Origin: Streptomyces chumphonensis
Lineage (GTDB): Bacteria; Actinomycetota; Actinomycetes; Streptomycetales; Streptomycetaceae
DNA: 64,000 bases
Assembly (NCBI RefSeq): GCF_014779715.1
Contig: NZ_JACXYU010000002.1
Coordinates: 496,001-560,000 of the forward strand
Direction of reading: 5' to 3'
This document shows, in pieces, positions 37,214 to 46,690 of this stretch. The notes below the pieces were generated by a model, which saw only the letters and a list, made by a program, of their open reading frames with translations, had not been told where the DNA came from and did no database searches. Both the position numbers and the translations under genes were made by a program. Numbering within the stretch: position 1 is the stretch's first letter; every line of letters begins with the position of its first letter.

Positions 37214-38629
37214 TCAGCGCTCGTACTTGCGGACGCTGTCGTCCTTCGCCGTCTCGTCGGCGAAGCGCTGACAGCGCGTGACGGCCTCGGCGGGCTTGAT
37301 GTCCCCGGCCATCATGGCGGCGATCGTGCCGCCGATCTTGTCCTTGTGCAGTTCCAGGTACCAGTCGTGGATACGGGGCGCCACGACGTTCTCCCCCGCC
37401 GCCTTCAGCACCTCGCTCGCCGAGGCCAGGCCGGACTGGAGGTCCAGACCGTCGGCGGCGCCCTTCACACAGGTGAGGGCGGAGACGAGCTGGGTGAAGT
37501 TGGCGGTGGACTCCTTGCCGAGCATGATGCGCAGCCACTCCATCCCGCCCGGCACGTTCTTGGCCCGGGACGGCACCATGAACGGCTCGCTGGCCTCCGC
37601 CCACACCGTCTCGAACGGCATGGCGTCGGAGGAGTCCAGGGAGGTGGGCGGGGCGACCCTCATCTCGAAGTCCGCCGGGGTCGTCTTCTTGGCCTCGTTC
37701 TCCACCCACGAACCGTTGGGTATGAACAGGGCCTTCCCCTTGTTCCACTGCGTCTGGGACTGGGTGTGGTCGATGCCGGGTGTGCCCTCGAGGATGTAGC
37801 CCTTGGCGTACAGCTCGTAGTAGGCGTCGAACGCCTTGCGGACGGCGTCGTGCTTCCAGGCGCCCGGTTCGAGGTTGTCGATGGCCTTCAGGACGTCCGG
37901 ACCGCCGATCTTGGCGATGAACGGGTACATCGTGAAGGCGAAGTAGTAGGGGTGCTTGCCCGCGTACGTCCAGCCGGCGATGCCCTCCTTCTTCGCCTTG
38001 GCGCAGACGGCGAGCATCTGGTCCCAGGTCTTCGGGTACTCCACCTCCAGCCGGTCCAGGGCGGTCTGGGAGTACCAGGTGCCGTAGACCGTGAAGGAGT
38101 AGTTGAGCTGGTACATCTCCTCACCGCCGAACTGGCCCTTGGTGATCGTGCCCGGCACCAGCACGTCCCGGATCTTGGTGTCCGGGTCGTCCAGGGTGGG
38201 TGCGTCGAGCAGGGCGTCGAGCGGTTCGGCCTGCTCCTCCGCGATGAGCGAGGCGATGTCCATCGCCTCGGCACCGGAGTTGTTGATGACGTCCGGCGGG
38301 TTGCCCTTGATGATGCGGGGCTGCAGCGTGGTGCGGATCTTCTGCGTGGCGTCGTGCTTGACGGAGCCGTAGCGGCCCTCGTAGATCTTGTGCGCGTCCT
38401 TGGCGTACTGCTCGCCGTAGCCGCCGTTGAAGATCACGACCTCCAGCCCGGCCTTCTCGTTCACGCCGAGCGGGTTCTGGTCCGTCTTCTCGCCCCCCGA
38501 TATCTTCTCGTTGCCCCCACCGCCGCCGGAGGCGCAGGACGTGAGCGCGCCCATCGCGGGGGCGGCGAGCAGACCGAGGGCGGTGGCGCGTTTGATGAGG
38601 TTTCTGCGGTCGACGTCGGCAGGTCCCAT
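37214..38629 (-). CDS. ngcE: GlcNAc/N,N'-diacetylchitobiose-binding lipoprotein NgcE
   Basis: The 471-residue solute-binding protein matches NgcE of S. olivaceoviridis in many blocks I recall: VVIFNGGYGEQYAKDA, LQPRIIKGNPPDVINNSGA, TVYGTWYSQTALDRL, GIAGWTYAGKHPYYFAF and LFIPNGSWVENEA. The signal peptide carries a twin-arginine motif (DRRNLIKRA) and the lipobox LTSC, so it may be Tat-exported and lipid-anchored. It captures chitin-derived sugars for NgcFG. The ATG at 38629 has gagga 9 bases upstream; a TTG at 38635 is possible. A DasR-like operator lies about 150 bases upstream. Confidence 0.93.
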   Translation of the reverse strand: MGPADVDRRNLIKRATALGLLAAPAMGALTSCASGGGGGNEKISGGEKTDQNPLGVNEKAGLEVVIFNGGYGEQYAKDAHKIYEGRYGSVKHDATQKIRTTLQPRIIKGNPPDVINNSGAEAMDIASLIAEEQAEPLDALLDAPTLDDPDTKIRDVLVPGTITKGQFGGEEMYQLNYSFTVYGTWYSQTALDRLEVEYPKTWDQMLAVCAKAKKEGIAGWTYAGKHPYYFAFTMYPFIAKIGGPDVLKAIDNLEPGAWKHDAVRKAFDAYYELYAKGYILEGTPGIDHTQSQTQWNKGKALFIPNGSWVENEAKKTTPADFEMRVAPPTSLDSSDAMPFETVWAEASEPFMVPSRAKNVPGGMEWLRIMLGKESTANFTQLVSALTCVKGAADGLDLQSGLASASEVLKAAGENVVAPRIHDWYLELHKDKIGGTIAAMMAGDIKPAEAVTRCQRFADETAKDDSVRKYER

Positions 38630-38777
38630 GCTCAAGTCCTCGCCTTCTCCAGGACTCAGGCGGTGTACCGGACGTTCGAGGCGCTACCGGCGAAATGCCC
38701 TACACCGCAGATCGGTTGAAGCTCGGGTCGTGCTACCGGGCCGGGCCGCGAGGAGCACCTCGGCGGTCCGGGTGCCG

Positions 38778-38793
38778 ACAGGTATAGTCCACT
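38778..38793. promoter_or_regulatory. DasR-responsive element (dre) upstream of ngcE
   Basis: The 16-base site acaggtatagtccact matches the dre consensus ACTGGTCTAGACCACT at 13 of 16 positions and keeps the pseudo-palindrome. DasR is the GntR-type GlcNAc repressor of streptomycetes. The site lies 149-164 bases before ngcE in a 379-base gap (38630-39008) that otherwise shows no coding potential. This fits repression of chitin-sugar uptake until GlcN-6-P accumulates. Confidence 0.75.
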
Positions 38794-39008
38794 CGCCGTC
38801 GCGAGGGCAAGATCGGGAACAAGGTTCGGCGACTTCTTTGTCCGGTCGAGACCTCCGCGCGACAGCACGTACTGAGACATGCTTCCGCTACGCGGTCGGC
38901 TGAACGTCGACGACTCTGCCAGGGATGTTGGAGTTCTCGGGACAGGGGTTGTCTGCGGTTGGAACCCTCCGGACGGTCCTGCGTGGTTCCCTCCTCCTGA
39001 GGTGATCA

Positions 39009-39976
39009 GTGTCTGTTCGTCCCCGGTCCGGTGCGGCAGTTCCCGAGCTCACGGCCCGGATGGCGCGGGCCGGCAACCCCCGTGGCACCACGGCGATGTG
39101 GGTACGTGATCACCTCGACGGGCTCTGGGACGAGGGGGACTTCGCCTCCTGGTACCCGCGCGACGGCCGCCCCGGACTCTCGCCGGCGCAACTCGCCACA
39201 GTCTGCGTCCTTCAGTTCCTACTGAACCTCCCGATCACGGACATCGCCACCACCAAGCCGACCCGGGAGACCGAGGCCCTGCCCCGCATCCACACCCGCC
39301 ACCGCCGGCTGCTGCCCCGGCAGCACCTGCTCGACGGCGGCTACCTCTCCGTCGCGCTGCCGCACCGCTCCCTCCGCGACCACGAGATCGAACTCGTCGG
39401 CCCGGTCAAGGCCGGCGGAGCATGGCAGAGCAAGGAACAGTCCGGCTTCACCCGGGACGACGTCACCATCGACTTCGACCAGCGCCAGGTCACCTGCCCC
39501 AACGGCAAAACCAGCCACATCTGGATCGAACCACCGGCCATGGCTCCCTACACCGTCGCCCGGTTCCGCCCACACCAGTGCAACCCGTGTTCCGACCGGT
39601 CTGCCTGCACCCGCGGCACCGCCGCCCGCACCGTGAACTTCCTCCCCCGACCCTCCACGAGCTCCAGGCACGGAACCGCACAGACCAGCAAGACACCCAG
39701 CGGAAACGGCTCTACGCCACCCGATCCGGCGTCGAAGGCACCATCTGCGAGTTCACCGGCGGACACCAGGCCCGACGCAGCCGCTACCACGGCCACCGCA
39801 ACACACACGTACAGCACATCCTGACCGGCATCGCCATCAACATCGAACGCCTCGCCTCACACACAACGCGACACCCCCACCGCTCCCGCTCCCGCTCCCG
39901 CTCCCCGACGACCTTCCAGCAATACCTCAACACCCACGGCCTGAGCTGGGAATGCTCGTGGCGACAAGGCACATGA
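39009..39976 (+). pseudogene. IS1182-family transposase, internally deleted and frameshifted
   Basis: Recognisable IS1182-type blocks are MWVRDHLDGLWDEGDFASWY and DGRPGLSPAQLATVCVLQFL at the N-terminus. Central blocks are GYLSVALPHRSLRDHEIELV and CPNGKTSHIWIEPPAMAPYT, and the C-terminus has RSGVEGTICEFTGGHQARRS and GIAINIERL. Compared with the family as I know it, the N-terminal block is joined directly to IATTKPTRETEALPRIHTR, so roughly 150-200 residues with catalytic acids are missing. Around 39645-39652 a frameshift in a C-run moves the ending (LHELQARN...) into another frame. No terminal inverted repeats or target duplications could be identified. The element is dead. Confidence 0.85.
39881..39904. 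repeat. Short tandem repeat (cgctcc x4)
   Basis: Four copies of the hexamer cgctcc lie near the 3' end of the decayed transposase, encoding an RS-type run in one frame. This is a simple slippage-prone repeat within a pseudogene. Confidence 0.8.
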
Positions 39977-40135
39977 GGTCACACTCAAGATCCCCGACAG
40001 AGTCGCTCAGTCCCTCGCAATCGAACATCTGGGTAACGCTCCGCGACGGCTCCCCAGGATCTGTGAATTGGCGGGGAAGAGCTTTCGGGCGTTCCCCTCC
40101 GGTCCGTAGAGTGATCCAGTTCGCTTCGGAACGAC

Positions 40136-41161
40136 ATGGGGGGCTTTATCACCTTGGCGGAGCAGGCACGAAGCAGTCATACCCTGGAGACCAGGCTCTT
40201 CCGGCCGGACGGGCGAAGGATCGGAGCCGTGGGTCTGGGCTGTGCCGGGCTCAGCCCCTGGATGTACGCCCGGCCGGACCTCGACGACCAAGCCTGGGCC
40301 TCCCTGCTGAACGCGGCCGTGGACCTCGGCGTCGGCCTCCTGGACACCGCCGACGTCTACGGACAAGGCCACAACGAGCAGCTGATCGGGCAGGCCCTCG
40401 GCCACCGTCGCTCCGAGGTCCTCATCGCGACCAAGGTCGGCATGGTGGTGGACGACCTGGCCACTTTGACGTGGCACTGCGATGGCAGGCCGACGCACCT
40501 CCGTGCGGCGGTGGAGGCAAGCCTGCGCCGGCTGCGGAGCGGCAGCGTGGATCTCTGCTATCTGCACCGCGTCGACCCTGCCGTCCCGCTGGAGGAGAGC
40601 TGGGGTGCGCTCGCCTCGATGGTGAAGGACGGAATGATCCGTCACCTCGGCCTCTCCGACGTGCACGTCCGGGATGCCGAGCGCGCGCATCGCATCCACC
40701 CCGTCGCTGCCATCCAGTCCGAACTCTCGCTCTGGTCCCGAGCACCCCTCGGCGGCCGGCGGCACGGAGAGGACGTCGTGGACTGGTGCGCTCGCAACGG
40801 CGCCCTGTTCGTACCCTTCTCACCCTTGGGGCGAGGATTCCTCACCGGCACGATCACCCCGGACACCTCTTTCGCACCCGGAGACCTCCGTACCCGTCAC
40901 CCCTGGTTCACCTCCGCCGCCCGCGCCGGGAACCATCGGATACTCACCCCGTTACGCGAGGTCGCCAAGCGGCACGACGCCACCGAGTCCCAGGTCGCCC
41001 TCGCCTGGCTGCTCGCCCAGGGCGATCACGTCATCCCCATCCCCGGCACCACACGCCTGGTCTACATGCGGTCCAACATCTCGGCGGCGAAGCTGACCCT
41101 GACACCGCAAGACCTCTCCCTGCTCGACAGCACACCGCCACCCGCACAGGAACCCTCGTGA
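40136..41161 (+). CDS. Aldo/keto reductase
   Basis: The 341-residue protein is an NADPH-dependent aldo/keto reductase with the complete catalytic tetrad: D70 and Y75 in LLDTADVYGQG, K100 in IATKVG and H144 in YLHRVD. The C-terminal cofactor segment IPIPGTTRLVYMRSNI is also present. The substrate is unknown. The ATG is not preceded by a clear ribosome site, so the true start could differ by a few codons. Codon 273 is TTA (40952-40954), rare in streptomycetes and dependent on the bldA tRNA. The gene lies alone between a dead IS and aconitase, in a patch that looks acquired. Confidence 0.85.
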   Translation: MGGFITLAEQARSSHTLETRLFRPDGRRIGAVGLGCAGLSPWMYARPDLDDQAWASLLNAAVDLGVGLLDTADVYGQGHNEQLIGQALGHRRSEVLIATKVGMVVDDLATLTWHCDGRPTHLRAAVEASLRRLRSGSVDLCYLHRVDPAVPLEESWGALASMVKDGMIRHLGLSDVHVRDAERAHRIHPVAAIQSELSLWSRAPLGGRRHGEDVVDWCARNGALFVPFSPLGRGFLTGTITPDTSFAPGDLRTRHPWFTSAARAGNHRILTPLREVAKRHDATESQVALAWLLAQGDHVIPIPGTTRLVYMRSNISAAKLTLTPQDLSLLDSTPPPAQEPS

Positions 41162-41710
41162 AGGCGACGGGGCATCAGCGCCCGGAAGAACCGGACAACA
41201 GCCGAAGTGCCCGAGCAGACCTCCCTCACCCACTGTCGGGACTGGAGAACGATCGGTGTAACTTCTGATCAAAGAAGATGCGTTGATGACCGGCGTCAAT
41301 GTGACCGAGGCCGAGCCCGTCAAGGCCGCTGAACCGCATCCGGCGAAGCACGTACTGTGGATCGGGGAGCTGTCGTCCACGTTCCACGTGCCGTTGATGG
41401 AGACAGTGAAGTGGAGGCTGGGTACGCGGCTGGGCATGTGCTCGTCGTGCAGGCTGAAGAACGTCCAAGATCACCCTCATCTCTGCGGCTCTGCAGCAAC
41501 GAGGCCCAACTACTCCGTTCGTCCCCTCACCTTCATGGCTACAGGACGAAACGTGACGCGTTCACAGCGTTGTATGTCCGGAAACGGGCGCGGCAAGATG
41601 CGCACCCACAGCTCGTGTTGTCCCGTCCCATGGAAACTGTCGGGTTCTCACTGCATCGCGCGCTGAGCGAAGACGTTCCCCGTACGTGGGGATGGGCCTC
41701 AAGGACGGAA
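41162..41710. other. Intergenic region without a convincing gene
   Basis: This 549-base stretch has lower GC than its neighbours and no frame with consistent codon bias. A frame at 41286-41666 looks coding-like for about 50 codons (MTGVNVTEAEPVKAAEPHPA), then loses bias, so it may be a gene remnant. One solitary CRISPR-like repeat lies near the right end. No RNA gene was recognised. Confidence 0.5.
41674..41699. repeat. Solitary type I-E CRISPR-like repeat
   Basis: The 26 bases read cgttccccgtacg then tggggatgggcct. They resemble streptomycete I-E repeats (...CTCCCCGC....GCGGGGATG...), with a CCCC/GGGG stem. No second copy was found within a few hundred bases on either side, and no cas gene is in the window. 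It may be an array remnant or a chance hairpin. Confidence 0.3.
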
Positions 41711-41741
41711 GAACCCCGCACCTGTACCAGGTGCGGGGTTC
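41711..41741. terminator. Strong symmetric hairpin, probable bidirectional terminator
   Basis: A perfect 14-bp stem (gaaccccgcacctg and its complement) with a 3-base loop is followed by ttctt. It has A-rich and T-rich flanks on both sides (ggaag / ttctt), as in a bidirectional intrinsic terminator between convergent genes. Confidence 0.8.
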
Positions 41742-41823
41742 TTCGTCGTAGGATGCGCAGCTCCGCTCTGCGAACAGATCGCGTGGGGTCATGCTCGCGG
41801 GCACGTCTTCCGCCCGTCGCGCG

Positions 41824-41867
41824 CGAGCGCCCCGCCCGCTGCGCGAGGTGCCGGGGCGGGGCGCTCG
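41824..41867 (-). terminator. Terminator after aconitase
   Basis: A perfect 13-bp stem (cgagcgccccgcc and its complement) with an 18-base loop begins 16 bases beyond the acnA stop codon. Confidence 0.75.
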
Positions 41868-41882
41868 TTCACCTCAGCGCAA

Positions 41883-44690
<2,808 letters not shown>

Positions 44691-44774
44691 GACAGTCTCC
44701 TTCAGTGCATGAATTCGCGTGGTATCACCGCCATGCTCCCGCCCCCGGGTGCTTGCCCGATCGCTGAGGCTCCC

Positions 44775-44793
44775 CTAAGTTAGGGTTGCCTAA
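44775..44793. promoter_or_regulatory. Iron-box-like palindrome upstream of acnA
   Basis: On the minus strand the 19 bases read ttaggcaaccctaacttag. They match the DmdR/IdeR iron-box consensus TTAGGTTAGGCTAACCTAA at 13 of 19 positions and carry a short TTAGG..CCTAA inverted repeat. The site lies 85-103 bases before the acnA start, within a 315-base divergent gap. Iron control of an Fe-S enzyme is sensible, but the match is imperfect. Confidence 0.4.
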
Positions 44794-44834
44794 GTTATTG
44801 GCGGTGGACGGACGGCGGCGCGTCCCCGGTCAGA

Positions 44835-44852
44835 TATCTCGATGTCGAGATA
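44835..44852. promoter_or_regulatory. Perfect 18-bp palindromic operator upstream of acnA
   Basis: tatctcgatgtcgagata is a perfect 8-2-8 inverted repeat 145-162 bases before the acnA start. It is AT-richer than its surroundings, as expected for a dimeric repressor site. I cannot assign the regulator. Confidence 0.65.
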
Positions 44853-44979
44853 ACTCTAGTACATCGCCGGTCGCCGGGTCATGCCCGACCCGGCCCGACT
44901 CCGGCACCCCCGGGCGTCCGGTTGAACCGGTCCCCGCCGGGTACCCCCTCTCCGCCCTCCCTCCCCGACGCGCGGGTAT

Positions 44980-44991
44980 CTCATATATGAG
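44980..44991. promoter_or_regulatory. Palindrome ctcatatatgag in the murA2 promoter
   Basis: This perfect 12-base palindrome directly abuts the tagcct -10 element (44993-44998), itself 7 bases before the murA2 ATG. A protein bound here would block the promoter. The XRE-type HTH of murA2 itself is the obvious candidate for autoregulation. Confidence 0.5.
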
Positions 44992-44992
44992 T

Positions 44993-44998
44993 TAGCCT
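44993..44998 (+). promoter_or_regulatory. -10 element of a leaderless murA2 transcript
   Basis: tagcct (TAnnnT) ends 7 bases before the ATG at 45006, and there is no ribosome site between them. Confidence 0.45.
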
Positions 44999-45005
44999 CG
45001 GTCAC

Positions 45006-46535
45006 ATGACCGATGACTACCTCGTCCGGATCGGACAGCTCATCAGGGACGCACGTCAGCATCGCGGCTGGTCACAGGCGAACCTGGGGCAGGCGCTCGG
45101 CACCAGCCAGAGCGCGGTCAACCGCATCGAACGCGGACACCAGAACATCAGCCTTGATATGATCGCCCGCATCGGTGAGGCCCTGGACAGCGAGATCGTA
45201 TCGTTGGGCTACTCGGGTCCGATGCACCTGCGCGTCGTCGGCGGACGCCGGCTCTCCGGCGCGATCGACGTCAAGACCAGCAAGAACGCCTGCGTGGCGC
45301 TGCTGTGCGCCTCCCTGCTGAACTCCGGCCGCACGGTGCTGCGCCGCGTCGCCCGCATCGAGGAGGTCTTCCGCCTCCTGGAGGTGCTGAACTCCGTCGG
45401 CGTCCGCACCCGCTGGATCAACGACGGCCTCGACCTGGAGATCGTCCCCCCGGCCGAGCTGGACCTGGACGCCATGGACCAGGAGGCCGGCCGCCGCACC
45501 CGGTCGATCATCATGTTCCTCGGCCCGCTGCTGCACCGCATGGACCGCTTCCGCATCCCCTACGCGGGCGGCTGCGACCTCGGCACCCGGTCCGTGGAAC
45601 CCCACATGCAGGCGCTGCGCCGCTTCGGCCTCTCCGTGACGGCCACCGACGGCGTCTACCACGCCGTCGTGGACCGCTCCGTCACCCCGGGACGTCCCAT
45701 CACCCTGACCGAACGCGGCGACACCGTCACGGAGAACGCCCTGCTCGCGGCGGCCCGGCACGACGGGACCACCGTCATCCGCAACGCCTCGTCCAACTAC
45801 ATGGTCCAGGACCTGTGCTTCTTCCTGGAACTGCTCGGCGTCACCGTCGAGGGCGTCGGCACGACCACGCTGACCGTCCACGGTGTCCCGCACATCGACG
45901 TCGACGTCGACTACTCCCCCTCCGAGGACCCGGTCGAGGCCATGAGCCTGCTGACGGCCGCCGTCGTCACCGGCTCGGAGCTGACGGTGCGCCGGGTGCC
46001 CGCCGAGTTCCTGGACATCGAACTGGCCGTCCTGGAGGAGATGGGCCTGGACCACGATCGCAGCGCGGAGTACGCCGCCGACAACGGCCGCACCCGCCTG
46101 GTCGACCTCACCGTGCGGCCCTCGAAACTGGAGGCGCCCATCGACAAGATCCACCCCATGCCGTTCCCCGGCCTCAACATCGACAACGTGCCGTTCTTCG
46201 CCGCCATCGCGGCCAGCGCGCACGGCTCGACCCTCATCCACGACTGGGTCTACGACAACCGGGCCATCTACCTCACCGACCTCAACCGCCTCGGCGGGCG
46301 CCTCCAACTCCTCGACCCGCACCGGGTCCTCGTCGAGGGCCCCACCCGCTGGCGCGCCTCCGAGATGATGTGCCCGCCCGCCCTGCGCCCCGCCGTGGTC
46401 GTCCTGCTCGCCATGATGGCCGCCGAGGGCACGTCCGTGCTGCGCAACGTCTACGTCATCAACCGCGGCTACGAGGACCTCGCCACCCGCCTCAACTCCG
46501 TCGGCGCCCAGATCGAGATCTTCCGCGACATCTGA
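45006..46535 (+). CDS. murA2: HTH-fused UDP-N-acetylglucosamine 1-carboxyvinyltransferase paralogue
   Basis: The 509-residue protein fuses an XRE-type helix-turn-helix (residues about 8-63; WSQANLGQALGTSQSAVNRI) to a complete EPT/MurA domain (about 72-505). MurA transfers enolpyruvate from PEP to UDP-GlcNAc, the first committed step of peptidoglycan synthesis. The substrate pair K93-N94 (TSKNA) and the catalytic-loop Cys C190 (AGGCDLGTR) are present, so activity is plausible. From memory S. coelicolor SCO5998 has the same layout. The HTH suggests a sensor-regulator role, perhaps on its own promoter palindrome. It is divergent from acnA and is the last core gene before the biosynthetic cluster. 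Confidence 0.9.
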   Translation: MTDDYLVRIGQLIRDARQHRGWSQANLGQALGTSQSAVNRIERGHQNISLDMIARIGEALDSEIVSLGYSGPMHLRVVGGRRLSGAIDVKTSKNACVALLCASLLNSGRTVLRRVARIEEVFRLLEVLNSVGVRTRWINDGLDLEIVPPAELDLDAMDQEAGRRTRSIIMFLGPLLHRMDRFRIPYAGGCDLGTRSVEPHMQALRRFGLSVTATDGVYHAVVDRSVTPGRPITLTERGDTVTENALLAAARHDGTTVIRNASSNYMVQDLCFFLELLGVTVEGVGTTTLTVHGVPHIDVDVDYSPSEDPVEAMSLLTAAVVTGSELTVRRVPAEFLDIELAVLEEMGLDHDRSAEYAADNGRTRLVDLTVRPSKLEAPIDKIHPMPFPGLNIDNVPFFAAIAASAHGSTLIHDWVYDNRAIYLTDLNRLGGRLQLLDPHRVLVEGPTRWRASEMMCPPALRPAVVVLLAMMAAEGTSVLRNVYVINRGYEDLATRLNSVGAQIEIFRDI

Positions 46536-46547
46536 CCCCCGCCAGGC

Positions 46548-46606
46548 ACGCCGCCGCGCCTCGCTCGACCTGCGCCCTGTCCGGTCGGGCAGGGGTGCGG
46601 CGGCGT
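46548..46606. terminator. Long-range stem between murA2 and the NRPS cluster
   Basis: Two 10-base arms (acgccgccgc / gcggcggcgt) flank a GC-rich loop of 39 bases that can form a second stem. It lies 12 bases after murA2 in the 155-base convergent gap and marks the core/cluster boundary. Confidence 0.5.
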
Positions 46607-46690
46607 CTTCGGGACCGTGGCAGCGGCACGCCCCCCGCGCTCACCCGCGGCGGCGCTCCGCCGAGGCCGGGTCGCCGGAGTCCTCGGTCC

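Noticed and set aside
39009..39976. Active insertion sequence
   Set aside because: The transposase lacks a large central part and is frameshifted; no terminal repeats were found.
41286..41666. Small gene between the aldo/keto reductase and acnA
   Set aside because: Coding-like bias lasts only about 50 codons, then Cys/Ser-rich noise follows; no ribosome site and no recognisable domain. Kept only as a possible remnant.
41674..41741. CRISPR array
   Set aside because: Only one repeat-like unit is present and the neighbouring hairpin is a different sequence. There are no regular spacers and no cas genes.
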